The translations under genes and the position numbers were made by a program. DNA of 64,000 nucleotides, from the NCBI GenBank assembly GCA_964412555.1, contig CAYPPG010000018.1, forward strand, positions 1-64,000. Direction: 5' to 3'. The DNA is from CAYPPG01 sp964412555 (GTDB lineage Bacteria; Hinthialibacterota; Hinthialibacteria; Hinthialibacterales; Hinthialibacteraceae). This document shows, piece after piece, positions 42,606 through 50,822 of the stretch; position 1 is the first letter of the stretch; each line of letters begins with the position of its first letter. A model generated the notes under the pieces. That model made no database searches, was not told the origin of the DNA, and saw only the letters and a list, made by a program, of their open reading frames with translations.

Positions 42606-44137
42606 ATTTGCAAACATTATTTTCTCATTTGCCGCATGAAACGCTTCAACAATTGGCGGGAGAATTCGGGATTACAACCTATTCTCCTTCCAAACGAAAC
42701 TTAATAATTGACATTACTGCCCGATACCGGGACTTCGATTTCATTGCAGAACTGGTTGATGAGCTTTCCGAGGAAAGCCGCGGTTTGTTATTTTCTCTGG
42801 TGTTGTTCACCAACGGGAATTCCGAAACCATCGAAATTCCATCTCAACTCAACAAAGCGTGGTGTTCCCGTGTCCCGATGGAAACTCTTTTGTCCGAGGT
42901 CCTGAACAAAGGGCTTCTTTTTCGCAATCAATTCGGGGATGAAAGCGGACTTTTACTTCCAGCCGATATCCGCCGGACGCTGCTTGATGTCTTCAAAAAC
43001 CGAAGCCAGACGGCCGTTCCGAGTGATTCCTCCACTCCCTTACTGCAAACGCACGAAGTGGGTATCGAATCCATTTTTCATTTGTTATCCATCTTGAACC
43101 ATACGCGTGGGAAACGCACACAACACGGTACGCTTCACCGCAAGATTTTCGAACTGTGGAAACAGCGATTCAGCTTATATTCACCGGAAGAACGATTTTT
43201 TGAGTTGTCTTTTGATTTTGCCTGTCAATACGGACTGATTGAATCGGATCGAGAACTTTTTCGCCCCACACACAAAGCCATGGAATGGTTTCAGCGTTCC
43301 CAACAGGATCGTCATCGTGATTTGTGGAATTACATCTTGCATCACCATTTGCTCTCCGATTCATGTTTTCAATTGTTGATCATGCAACTTTGGAGTATTC
43401 ACGATGAGGCAGAACATGCTCATACTCCTCGCACTTACCGAATCGATTCGATTCTCGATACATTTTCCTCTCCACAAGTTTCCTATCCGGTACGTGATCT
43501 TCAACCAAAAGAACGTATGAATCATTATCTCTTTCTCCTTCAATTTGCCGGGATTGTCGATTGTGATTCGCTTTTGTCCCCAACGGTATTCTCGATCAGC
43601 CCACCGGGAAAATACTTGTTGTTTCATGAAAACGGTGTGTCGAAAGGAGAGCAAGCAAGCGGTGAAGTCTGTACGCTGCAAGGAAATTTCGAAATTCTTA
43701 TTCCACCTTCCGCTGACTATTCGATCTTATGGAAACTCGATCAATTGGCCGAGTTTCGTCATCGCGATATCATGACAAAGTACTGTTTCACTCGGCAGAG
43801 CATCACGCATGCCATGCGATTGGGGTGGACAACCGACCAGGTGTTCTCCTTTATTGAGAGTTTGACGGACAACAGGATTCCGGAAATTGTACGGTTCAGT
43901 TTGGAAGAATGGTGCAACCGTTACGGATTAATAACAATCCGCCGCACAACCGTGATTGAATGTGCGACTCGCGAATTGGCCGATGAAATTTCCCATATAC
44001 CCGACATCCAGGATTTGTATGAAGAGAGAATCTCGGAACGGCATTTCCTGGTTTCCGAAACTCATGCCAAAAAGATGTTTCGATTGCTGCAAACCCACGG
44101 TTATGAACCGGCGCACTTTCGTAAAGAGAAATCTTGA
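42602..44137 (+). CDS. Helicase-associated partner of bacterial XPB
   Basis: 511 residues. The N-terminal ~350 residues are helical with winged-helix-like units (LSEESRGLLFSLVLFTN). The C-terminal ~150 residues match the XPB-associated domain (Helicase_C_3): LQGNFEILIPPSADYSILWK, LAEFRHRDIMTKYCFTRQSI and VIECATRELADEI. In Mycobacterium the XPB gene also has a neighbour of this type. Start overlaps the XPB stop (ATGA), so they are made together and probably act as a complex on DNA. Confidence 0.8.
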   Translation: MNLQTLFSHLPHETLQQLAGEFGITTYSPSKRNLIIDITARYRDFDFIAELVDELSEESRGLLFSLVLFTNGNSETIEIPSQLNKAWCSRVPMETLLSEVLNKGLLFRNQFGDESGLLLPADIRRTLLDVFKNRSQTAVPSDSSTPLLQTHEVGIESIFHLLSILNHTRGKRTQHGTLHRKIFELWKQRFSLYSPEERFFELSFDFACQYGLIESDRELFRPTHKAMEWFQRSQQDRHRDLWNYILHHHLLSDSCFQLLIMQLWSIHDEAEHAHTPRTYRIDSILDTFSSPQVSYPVRDLQPKERMNHYLFLLQFAGIVDCDSLLSPTVFSISPPGKYLLFHENGVSKGEQASGEVCTLQGNFEILIPPSADYSILWKLDQLAEFRHRDIMTKYCFTRQSITHAMRLGWTTDQVFSFIESLTDNRIPEIVRFSLEEWCNRYGLITIRRTTVIECATRELADEISHIPDIQDLYEERISERHFLVSETHAKKMFRLLQTHGYEPAHFRKEKS

Positions 44138-44266
44138 GTGAGCCTCCTTGGCCGGCGATATCGTTTCCACGCCGGAGAAAAGAACCACCTGAATATCGCA
44201 TTGATTGACAGCTTTGAGGATAGAGAATTTTCGGTTGCTGGGCATCATCTCCGCCGTTTTTTTCTC

Positions 44267-44294
44267 TTGACAAATTTCCATTTCACGATACGTT
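44267..44294 (+). promoter_or_regulatory. Promoter of the 44.3-kb small transcript
   Basis: TTGACA (44267-44272), 16-bp spacer, TACGTT (44289-44294). The -35 is perfect and the -10 keeps T1, A2 and T6. Predicted start near 44302, directly before AAAGGAGG. Confidence 0.5.
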
Positions 44295-44327
44295 GTCAGG
44301 TAGCGCGGAAAGGAGGTGGTCCACTAT

Positions 44328-44417
44328 ATGATACATGACGACTGTAGTAGTTGTTGTAGAACTCGAAGTCTAGTAAGTTTTTGTAGCGCAGGTGGCTGCG
44401 GAGGTGAGGAGAGCTAA
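44328..44417 (+). CDS. Candidate 29-residue Cys-rich peptide
   Basis: ATG 44328 follows AAAGGAGGTGG by about ten bases. The peptide has Cys at 6, 9, 10, 19 and 24 in DCSSCC, SFCS and GGCGGEES, ending at TAA 44417. An overlapping ORF at 44335-44373 (MTTVVVVVELEV) is also possible from the same Shine-Dalgarno. Either could be a metal- or amino-acid-sensing leader, a small structural peptide, or a chance ORF in a structured RNA. No family is recognised. Confidence 0.35.
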   Translation: MIHDDCSSCCRTRSLVSFCSAGGCGGEES

Positions 44418-44557
44418 GGCTTCCCGCAGTACCGGTTTTGCTGAACCACACTTATAGTCGGTGTGAGCGCTAAACAGACTTCGCATGTGAATTTCCATGC
44501 GACAAAACCCCGCGCGAAGTGCTCTCCTGACTCTCCAAACCAAACAGCTTACCGGAA

Positions 44558-44590
44558 GAGGGCGATCAAAATTTTGGTCGCCCTCTTTTT
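44558..44590 (+). terminator. Strong intrinsic terminator
   Basis: AGAGGGCGATCAAAA pairs with TTTTGGTCGCCCTCT (one G-U pair) and is followed by TTTT. It ends the transcript that starts near 44302. Confidence 0.88.
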
Positions 44591-44681
44591 CTATTATGCG
44601 TTTCTTGCCTTTTGGGATGCTCTGTACAAGAGAAAGGTAATTCCTTGTAAAATTGAAAAGAAGGGAACAACAGCCGAACAA

Positions 44682-45503
44682 TTAAACCAATTGATTCAGA
44701 TGTTCCAGGCTGGTTTTGGCTTGTTCGATGGTGCCGCATTCGACGGAAATGCACACATCGCGGTCGAGGGTTTTTAAGCGTTCAACAACTTTACTCCAAT
44801 CGATGACGCCTTCGCCACAAGCGACGCCGACGGCGACTCCGGTGACCTTGCCGCGTTCTTCCAGTTGCACTCCGCCGATGTCTTTACCGTGGACGTGATA
44901 GATACGGTCCAGGACGGCGTCCATCATTTCATAGGGATCGTTGCCGGAAATATAGGCGTTGCCCAGGTCGTAATTGATTTGGAGATAGGGTGAATCGACC
45001 AGACTGGCGATGCGCAATAAGCCTTCCGGAGTTGTGGAATAGAGTTGATGATCCTCGATGCAAACATAGATACCATAGCGTTCTGCGGTTTGCATGACCA
45101 TCGAGAGGGTGTATTCCATCACATTCCACGCCATTTTATCGTCCATCCAATCCGGCTTGACACCCTCATCGGTGTTCACGAATTCCACACCGAGATCGGA
45201 TGCGAATTGAATCGCCCGGCGCAGATACGGCACGCTGATTTCCGGGCGCATCAACGGACAATGAGCGGAAAGACTTGAAATTTTGACGCTATGCCGGTCA
45301 CAGATTTGTTTCATCAACAGCGCGTCTTCCTCCATCGAGAAGGAATGGAAATATCCCGCTTCGCTGAGCAACTCGCGTCCCAAATGAACCATCGGTTCGC
45401 AGTATTCGTAACCGATTTCCGAGGCGATTTTCACGCCTTCCGCAAAACCTTTATCTTCACTTCGAACATACTCCATATTGATTCCGATTTTCACGTTTCC
45501 CAT
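44682..45503 (-). CDS. Sugar phosphate isomerase/epimerase-like TIM barrel
   Basis: 273 residues of the xylose-isomerase-like (AP endonuclease family 2) barrel. Metal-site candidates: Glu in EYCEPMVHLG, Asp/His in CIEDHQLYSTTPEG, NYDLGNAYISGNDP, HVHGKDI and the C-terminal Glu in ISVECG. Such proteins isomerise sugars or inositol derivatives. GGGAGGAAAAAG precedes the start, a strong ribosome binding site. No sugar pathway genes adjoin, so the substrate is not known. Confidence 0.82.
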   Translation of the reverse strand: MGNVKIGINMEYVRSEDKGFAEGVKIASEIGYEYCEPMVHLGRELLSEAGYFHSFSMEEDALLMKQICDRHSVKISSLSAHCPLMRPEISVPYLRRAIQFASDLGVEFVNTDEGVKPDWMDDKMAWNVMEYTLSMVMQTAERYGIYVCIEDHQLYSTTPEGLLRIASLVDSPYLQINYDLGNAYISGNDPYEMMDAVLDRIYHVHGKDIGGVQLEERGKVTGVAVGVACGEGVIDWSKVVERLKTLDRDVCISVECGTIEQAKTSLEHLNQLV

Positions 45504-45602
45504 TCTTTTTCCTCCCAGAGGTTGGTTTCTGTTTCATTTTATTCGATAATTACGATGATCTGTAGGTAAACAAAACGGATTTGTCGAAGAATTAGATTTC
45601 CC

Positions 45603-46151
45603 ATGGTTGAATACTTACTTTTGTCCATCGCGGTGGTCATGGGGGCGGGTTTGTTCCATTGGCTGGGACTCAATACCGCCTGGATTGTAGTTCCGATCCT
45701 GCTCGGATCTTTGCCTTCAGTGTATGTCATGCTTTTCGGAGCACCTTTCATTCCGACCAACATGCGATCCGTAGCCAAGATGTTAGAACTGGCACAAATT
45801 CGTTCCGGCGAGAAAGTGTATGATTTGGGATGTGGAGACGGGCGGCTTGTGAAAGAAGCGTCGAAGGCGGGAGCGGATGCGGTGGGGTATGAAATGTCTG
45901 TCTATTTGTTTTGTTATGCGTGGTTGAACAATCGGGGGCGTATCCGGTATCAGAATTTTTGGAAAGCGGATTTGCGGGATGCGGATGTGATTTTCATGTA
46001 TCAGCTTCCGAAAGCCATGGAACGGTTTGAGCGGGAAATCTGGCCGATGTTGAAACCGGGATGCCGGGTGGTGGTGAATACATTTCCGTTTCCGAATTTG
46101 GAGCCGTCGGCGTCGATTGGGCATATTTACCAGTATGAAAAGTACGAATGA
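45603..46151 (+). CDS. Membrane-anchored SAM-dependent methyltransferase
   Basis: 182 residues. Two N-terminal hydrophobic segments (LLLSIAVVMGAGLFHWLGL and WIVVPILLGSLPSVYVMLFG), then a class I methyltransferase fold: motif I VYDLGCGDGRLVKEA, GYEMSVYLFCYAWLN, motif IV-like DADVIFMYQLP and KPGCRVVVNTFPFP. The fold lacks the usual C-terminal strands, as in other short, membrane-linked members. Substrate unknown; a lipid or quinone-like substrate would fit the anchor. A weak hairpin (ATCACT/AGTGAT) follows the stop. Confidence 0.78.
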   Translation: MVEYLLLSIAVVMGAGLFHWLGLNTAWIVVPILLGSLPSVYVMLFGAPFIPTNMRSVAKMLELAQIRSGEKVYDLGCGDGRLVKEASKAGADAVGYEMSVYLFCYAWLNNRGRIRYQNFWKADLRDADVIFMYQLPKAMERFEREIWPMLKPGCRVVVNTFPFPNLEPSASIGHIYQYEKYE

Positions 46152-46261
46152 TCACTCTCTTTTTTTGATAGTGATTTTGCTCTAGGAACCGTATTATTTA
46201 TTGATGTGGTGACAAATGATCTCTGTTATGAACCGGTGATAAGGCTCCTATTACTACTTTA

Positions 46262-46295
46262 TGTTGTGCAGGCAGGATGTCCGCACTACAATTTC
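46262..46295. repeat. GCAGGC...GTCCGC family repeat
   Basis: GTTGTGCAGGCAGGATGTCC followed by GCACTACAA. On the other strand it resembles the GCAGAC family at 32160-32282. Confidence 0.5.
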
Positions 46296-46313
46296 TGACT
46301 TATAGCCGTAGCA

Positions 46314-47468
46314 TCATTTATTGTTTAGAAAATGAATTGTGCGTGTTATTTCACCACTTTGGACATCAAAAAATGCAAACATTTTTTCTTCAAGATTGAA
46401 GGCGGCAACTTGTTTTCTGTCTGAGGTGAATACAATTTTATAAAACGATTCAAAAGGATGCTCTATAGTATGCATCACCTCTCCGGTTGCTGCATTCCAG
46501 ACGAGTATTTTCCCGTCATGGTTGGCCGTCAGAGCGATGTTTCCATCGGGAGACATTGCAGTAGTGGGGATATTTTTCCCTTCGTGTTGAAGGATCCTGG
46601 ATTCACGTGAGGATACATCCAGGAGGAGTGCTTTTTCATTTTCGAAGGCGAAGATCAATCGAGAACCTGTTTTTGAAAAAAATCCTGGTAAAAACGGATT
46701 GGGTGATCGAACGTTAAGATCAAAAATCAGAGTAGAATTTCCGGTTTCAATATCCCATTCCATGATTTTTCCGCAAGTGTAGGTATAAAACCGATTTCCG
46801 TCCTTCGTAAATTCCGCCATCAGCGCGGATTGAAAATTAAACGATATATTTTGTTGAACATCATGAAATACACGAAGCTGGTTACCGCTTGCAACATCCC
46901 ATAGCTCATAGCAATTGTTACCTTTCATGAGGAGAATTTGGGATGCATCATTGGAAAATGCCACACCGACCGGCGGCCACATCCTTCCCCCACTGATATT
47001 CTGATGAACTGTCCAACTGGTGGTATTCAAGATCAATGAATTTGCTTGATCATCGCCAAGATAGAGATAATGATTTTTGGGAGAGAAACGGATTGGGAAA
47101 ACATAGGAAAGACCTTTCAAGAGTTTGACTGGCCGGACTTGATTTTGACCGATGTCCCATATCACAACCCCTATCCCCCGAACTCCCATTGCAACGGTTC
47201 GATCATCGGGGGCAATTTCCAAGCAATGAACATAAAAGTTTTCTTGACTCAATTGAGAAAGATCAACGTCCTCTGCTTGGATTCGCGGTATACCCCGATC
47301 TTCTTTTATCGGTTTTTCATAAACAATCGGTGCTTTCGCTTGATTGGGGCCGATTTTTACGAGGATCGCGATAAAGATCAAACTGGTGATAACAACGAGA
47401 ATGGCCATGCCGGTGAACATGGTTTGCGGCGAATATCGTTTTGCAGTCCATTTGGATTTGTGCGGCAT
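46314..47468 (-). CDS. Membrane-anchored WD40-like beta-propeller protein
   Basis: 384 residues from ATG 47468 (GGAGTAAAAACG upstream; the longer start adds 9 residues without a site). One N-terminal TM (GMAILVVITSLIFIAILV). The periplasmic part has about seven blade-like repeats with WD-type ends: GVVIWDIGQN, YELWDVASGNQLRVFHD, IMEWDIETGNSTLIFD, ILVWNAATGEVMHTIEH and FFDVQSGEITRTIHF. Likely a scaffold or binding protein; no enzymatic motif was seen. Confidence 0.75.
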   Translation of the reverse strand: MPHKSKWTAKRYSPQTMFTGMAILVVITSLIFIAILVKIGPNQAKAPIVYEKPIKEDRGIPRIQAEDVDLSQLSQENFYVHCLEIAPDDRTVAMGVRGIGVVIWDIGQNQVRPVKLLKGLSYVFPIRFSPKNHYLYLGDDQANSLILNTTSWTVHQNISGGRMWPPVGVAFSNDASQILLMKGNNCYELWDVASGNQLRVFHDVQQNISFNFQSALMAEFTKDGNRFYTYTCGKIMEWDIETGNSTLIFDLNVRSPNPFLPGFFSKTGSRLIFAFENEKALLLDVSSRESRILQHEGKNIPTTAMSPDGNIALTANHDGKILVWNAATGEVMHTIEHPFESFYKIVFTSDRKQVAAFNLEEKMFAFFDVQSGEITRTIHFLNNK

Positions 47469-47716
47469 CGTTTTTACTCCATAACCAAGCCTCAAATTGA
47501 ATCAACGCGCAAACAAAACGGATGTTTCACATATACGAATTATGCTTTCACTACACGTTTTCAAAACTTTGGACTGATCATGTGAAACGGTACATCCGAG
47601 AATATGGAGTAGTATATATTTTTCGGACACCGCTTGACGATCACCCCTTTGAACGCAAAAATTCTTGTTCAGCAATTCATATTTCAATCCCAACGTCTAT
47701 TATAAAAAGGTTGATC

Positions 47717-48922
47717 ATGGAACGACTCGAACTACTCAAAAAACTTTCCGAGAAAAATGACGAAAAAATCGTCTATCTTATCTTCGACGGCATCGGTGAT
47801 TTGTCCACTGGCAAAGGTACTCCACTCGAGGCGGCTAAGTGCCCGAATCTGGATTCTCTTGCCTTTCGCAGTGCTTGCGGATTTGCGATTCCCATCCTGC
47901 CTGGGATTACGCCTGGCAGCGGTCCGGCACACTTATCGCTATTCGGATATGATCCGCTGAAATTCGATATCGGCCGGGGGATTCTTTCTGCACTTGGTGT
48001 CAATTTCGACATCAAAGGCGGTGATGTTGCGGCGCGGGTGAATTTTGCCTCCATCGACGATAGCGGGTTGGTCACCGATCGGCGGGCGGGACGTATTCCA
48101 ACGGAAACCTGTATGAAACTGTGCGAAAAACTCGGGCAAATTAAACTGCCCGGAGTGGAAATCTTCGTGCAACCGGAGAAAGAGCATCGGGCGGCGTTTA
48201 TTTTGCGAGGTGACAATCTGTCCGGCGCATTATCCGACACCGATCCGCAGGCAACCGGGAAAAAGCCGCTGCCGGTGGAAGCGACCAGTGACGATCCTGC
48301 CGCCAAACACACAGCGGAACTCGTCAATGAATTCATCAAACAGGCCTTTGAACTTTTGAAAGACGAATCTCCTGCAAACGGAATGCTGTTCCGTGGATTC
48401 GACGGCTATGAGCAACTGCCCCAGATGCAGGATGTCTATAAGTTGAATCCTGCCGCTATTGCCACTTATCCAATGTATAAAGGAGTGTCCCGGCTTGTGG
48501 GAATGGAAGTTCTAAAGACCGGTGATGTTCCGGCGGATGAATTTGTGACGTTGAAAGAGCAATGGAATAATTACGATTATTTCTTTGTTCATATCAAGAA
48601 GACAGACAGTTATGGTGAAGACGGCAATTTCGACGCCAAAGTCCATGTCATCGAAGAAGTGGACGCTTTGCTTCCCCAATTGCTCGATCTCGAGCCATCC
48701 GTATTATTGGTCACCGGCGATCATTCTACCCCGTGCCCTTGGAAAGCTCACAGTTTTCATCCTGTGCCGGTTATGCTATCCTCCAAAGAAGCTCGAATTG
48801 ACAAAGTTGCGGAATTCAATGAAACTGCATGTATCCAGGGCGGGTTGGGAACCGTTATGATGGTGGATCTCATGTCACTCTGCCTGGGGCATGCCAAGAA
48901 ACTGGCAAAATATGGCGCATAA
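47717..48922 (+). CDS. apgM: Archaeal-type cofactor-independent phosphoglycerate mutase
   Basis: Interconverts 3- and 2-phosphoglycerate in glycolysis. 401 residues from ATG 47717; the ORF extends further upstream but that part has no family resemblance. Alkaline-phosphatase-superfamily marks: metal Asp in YLIFDGIGDLSTGKGTPLEA, nucleophile Ser in GSGPAHLSLFGYDP, HIKKTDSYGEDGNFDAKVHV and VTGDHSTPCPWKAHS. This family is commonest in Archaea but also in several bacterial phyla. It overlaps the M16-like gene by 11 bp. Confidence 0.92.
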   Translation: MERLELLKKLSEKNDEKIVYLIFDGIGDLSTGKGTPLEAAKCPNLDSLAFRSACGFAIPILPGITPGSGPAHLSLFGYDPLKFDIGRGILSALGVNFDIKGGDVAARVNFASIDDSGLVTDRRAGRIPTETCMKLCEKLGQIKLPGVEIFVQPEKEHRAAFILRGDNLSGALSDTDPQATGKKPLPVEATSDDPAAKHTAELVNEFIKQAFELLKDESPANGMLFRGFDGYEQLPQMQDVYKLNPAAIATYPMYKGVSRLVGMEVLKTGDVPADEFVTLKEQWNNYDYFFVHIKKTDSYGEDGNFDAKVHVIEEVDALLPQLLDLEPSVLLVTGDHSTPCPWKAHSFHPVPVMLSSKEARIDKVAEFNETACIQGGLGTVMMVDLMSLCLGHAKKLAKYGA

Positions 48923-50186
48923 TTCATCCATTACCCGACTTCCCGAACGCAAGGTGTCCCGTGAGGTTCTTCCGAACGGGACTACCTTTCTATACGCTCC
49001 GAACCCGTACAACCAGATTGTGGCGGTTCGCATCATGTCGCGTTTTGCGTCCTCGCATGAAGAGGCAGAGAAAGCCGGCATGGCCAATTTTACGATGCGG
49101 CTCTTATCTGCGGGGACGGAACGGCACAGTGAAGAAGAGATCGCCGATAATTTGGAGCGAAACGGAGCGCATTTTAAGTCGGAAGCGGGGAAAGATTGGA
49201 GCACTGTCGATTTACTGACAACGACCCATTGCCTACATGAAGATCTGGAAACTGTTTTGGAACTCATGGAATGCCCGATTTTCCCGCCGGAGAAATTGGC
49301 GCGTGAGCGTGAAATTATCCGGATGAACATTCGCGAGCAGGAAGATTCGCGATTGACGTATACCATGCGCCGGTTCAACAAGCATTTTTACGGAGCACAT
49401 CCCTATTCTTGGCCGAATCTCGGATTGTTGGAAACGATTGATAACATACAGCGGGGTGATTTGGTTCCATGTGCCCATACTGCATTCGAACCATCCAATC
49501 TCGTCGTGTCCGCAGTCGGGGGCAGGGACGATGGAGTAGTACAAAATATTTTGCGGGAATCTTTGGCGGCGAGATCGGTACGAAAAAGCGCTGCAATTAC
49601 AAAACCTCCATCCGCTGTTCCGGCCTTCGAAAAGGATCAAGAGTTCGTGGAGCATCGGGAATCCGAGGCGGAATACCTCGTTTTGGGGTATCCGGGACCG
49701 AGTATTCGTGAACCGGAGGCGGTTACTTTCCGATTCATCGGTGCGTTACTTGGCGGTTCGATGGATTCGCGGCTTTTCCGGGAAATTCGCGATAAAAGAG
49801 GATTGTGTTATCAAATCGGCAGCGGGTATACAACTCAGATGGGATTGTCTCCTTTGCTCATTTACACAGTGACATCTCCCGCAAATCGTAAAGAGGCGGT
49901 TCGCTGTGCGGAAGCGGAGATTGCCCGATTGAAGGAAGAGCCGGTTTCAGAGGAAGAGTTGGAGCGGGTGAAAACGTTTGTTTGTGGAACCTATATTATG
50001 GCGATGGAAACCAATATGGGGCAGACTGCCCGTTTTGCTGCGTATGAAATCGCCGGTTTGGGGTGGGATTATACGAACAAGTTCCCTGACGATATATCCG
50101 CAATCACTGCAGAAGACATTATGGAAACCACTCGCCGCTATCTTACGCATCGTTTATTGACGATTACCGCCCCCAACGAGAAGTGA
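48912..50186 (+). CDS. M16-family peptidase-like protein without zinc motif
   Basis: 424 residues from ATG 48912, inside the end of apgM. Two M16 halves: N-terminal LPNGTTFLYAPNPYNQIVAV, then the place where HxxEH should be reads AGMANFTMRLLSAGTERHS, so no zinc site. C-terminal half: YLVLGYPGPS, FIGALLGGSMDSRLFREIRD and KRGLCYQIGSGYT, the conserved R/Y substrate-binding region. Inactive M16 proteins usually pair with an active subunit (as in PqqL/M16B dimers); no active partner is visible in the window. Confidence 0.85.
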   Translation: MAHNSSITRLPERKVSREVLPNGTTFLYAPNPYNQIVAVRIMSRFASSHEEAEKAGMANFTMRLLSAGTERHSEEEIADNLERNGAHFKSEAGKDWSTVDLLTTTHCLHEDLETVLELMECPIFPPEKLAREREIIRMNIREQEDSRLTYTMRRFNKHFYGAHPYSWPNLGLLETIDNIQRGDLVPCAHTAFEPSNLVVSAVGGRDDGVVQNILRESLAARSVRKSAAITKPPSAVPAFEKDQEFVEHRESEAEYLVLGYPGPSIREPEAVTFRFIGALLGGSMDSRLFREIRDKRGLCYQIGSGYTTQMGLSPLLIYTVTSPANRKEAVRCAEAEIARLKEEPVSEEELERVKTFVCGTYIMAMETNMGQTARFAAYEIAGLGWDYTNKFPDDISAITAEDIMETTRRYLTHRLLTITAPNEK

Positions 50187-50335
50187 ATCCATTCCTTCAA
50201 CGCGTTTGAACCCATCTAGCGTAACAATATTTCATTCAACTTGTTGTCCCTAATGCCGATATAAAAGAATGCAGGGATTGCGGGCGATTCTTTTATACTG
50301 TGTGGATGGATTTATTTGAAATTTGGAGGTCAATG

Positions 50336-50770
50336 ATGTACGGAAGTTGTGAGTATTGCGGGACTTTTGCCCGTTTGAACCGATATAAATCCTGCCCGTC
50401 CTGTGAGGCAGTCAATGAAGACGCCTTAGCTCGCGCGCATGAAATTATCCAAAAGAATGGGCAAAAAACCGTCTTTGAATTGGCGGAAGCCTTGTCCATC
50501 CCTCCTGCCACAATTTTCTTGTGGATCGACCATGGCCGTATTTCGATGAAAGCGTTCAAACATGGCTGTCCGGTTTGTGGGAAGGATATTCTCAATGGAA
50601 TCTGTGATTGTGTGACTCTTCAGAAAGAGGAAGAAGAGGAAGAATCACATCCATTGTTCCCAGAGCGGTTTTATTCCACGTTCCGCATCGACCGCATCCG
50701 GGAACGGTATTGGGATCGGGAATCCCGTATTCGCAAGAAGCAGAAACGGGATATCTGGGTTTCGACTTGA
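50336..50770 (+). CDS. Zinc-ribbon HTH protein (YvyF-like)
   Basis: 144 residues. N-terminal zinc ribbon CEYCGTFARLNRYKSCPSCE, a helix-turn-helix-like stretch (TVFELAEALSIPPATIFLWI, then DHGRIS) and a second Cys group HGCPVCGKDI...ICDC. The domain order resembles the flagellar-operon protein YvyF, but no flagellar genes are near. The charged C-terminus is Glu/Arg-rich. GGAGGTCA precedes the tandem ATGs; 50336 is chosen. Role unknown, probably DNA or RNA binding. Confidence 0.6.
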   Translation: MYGSCEYCGTFARLNRYKSCPSCEAVNEDALARAHEIIQKNGQKTVFELAEALSIPPATIFLWIDHGRISMKAFKHGCPVCGKDILNGICDCVTLQKEEEEEESHPLFPERFYSTFRIDRIRERYWDRESRIRKKQKRDIWVST

Positions 50771-50822
50771 ATTTGTGATACTATTTGGTTTTATAACAAA
50801 TTCGAGGTCTTTTTCCAATTGA

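Larger units (their letters stand above)
44302..44590 (+). ncRNA. Candidate structured small transcript, family unknown
   Basis: A ~290-nt unit bounded by the promoter at 44267 and a strong terminator. It opens with AAAGGAGGTGG, complementary to the 16S 3' end. Hairpins: CTGCGG/CCGCAG (44396/44424), CACAC/GTGTG (44447/44461), TCGCATG/CATGCGA (44481/44496) and a longer-range GGAGAGC/GCTCTCC (44408/44521). By eye it is not tmRNA, RNase P, SRP RNA or a riboswitch with a consensus I know; 6S RNA was not excluded. It also contains tiny ORFs. Confidence 0.4.

Noticed and set aside
43928..44281. Minus-strand ORF overlapping the end of the XPB partner
   Set aside because: Its first part lies opposite a well-supported gene; no family or start signal.
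47522..47716. N-terminal extension of the phosphoglycerate mutase ORF
   Set aside because: No similarity to the family before the ATG at 47717, and it overlaps the divergent promoter region.
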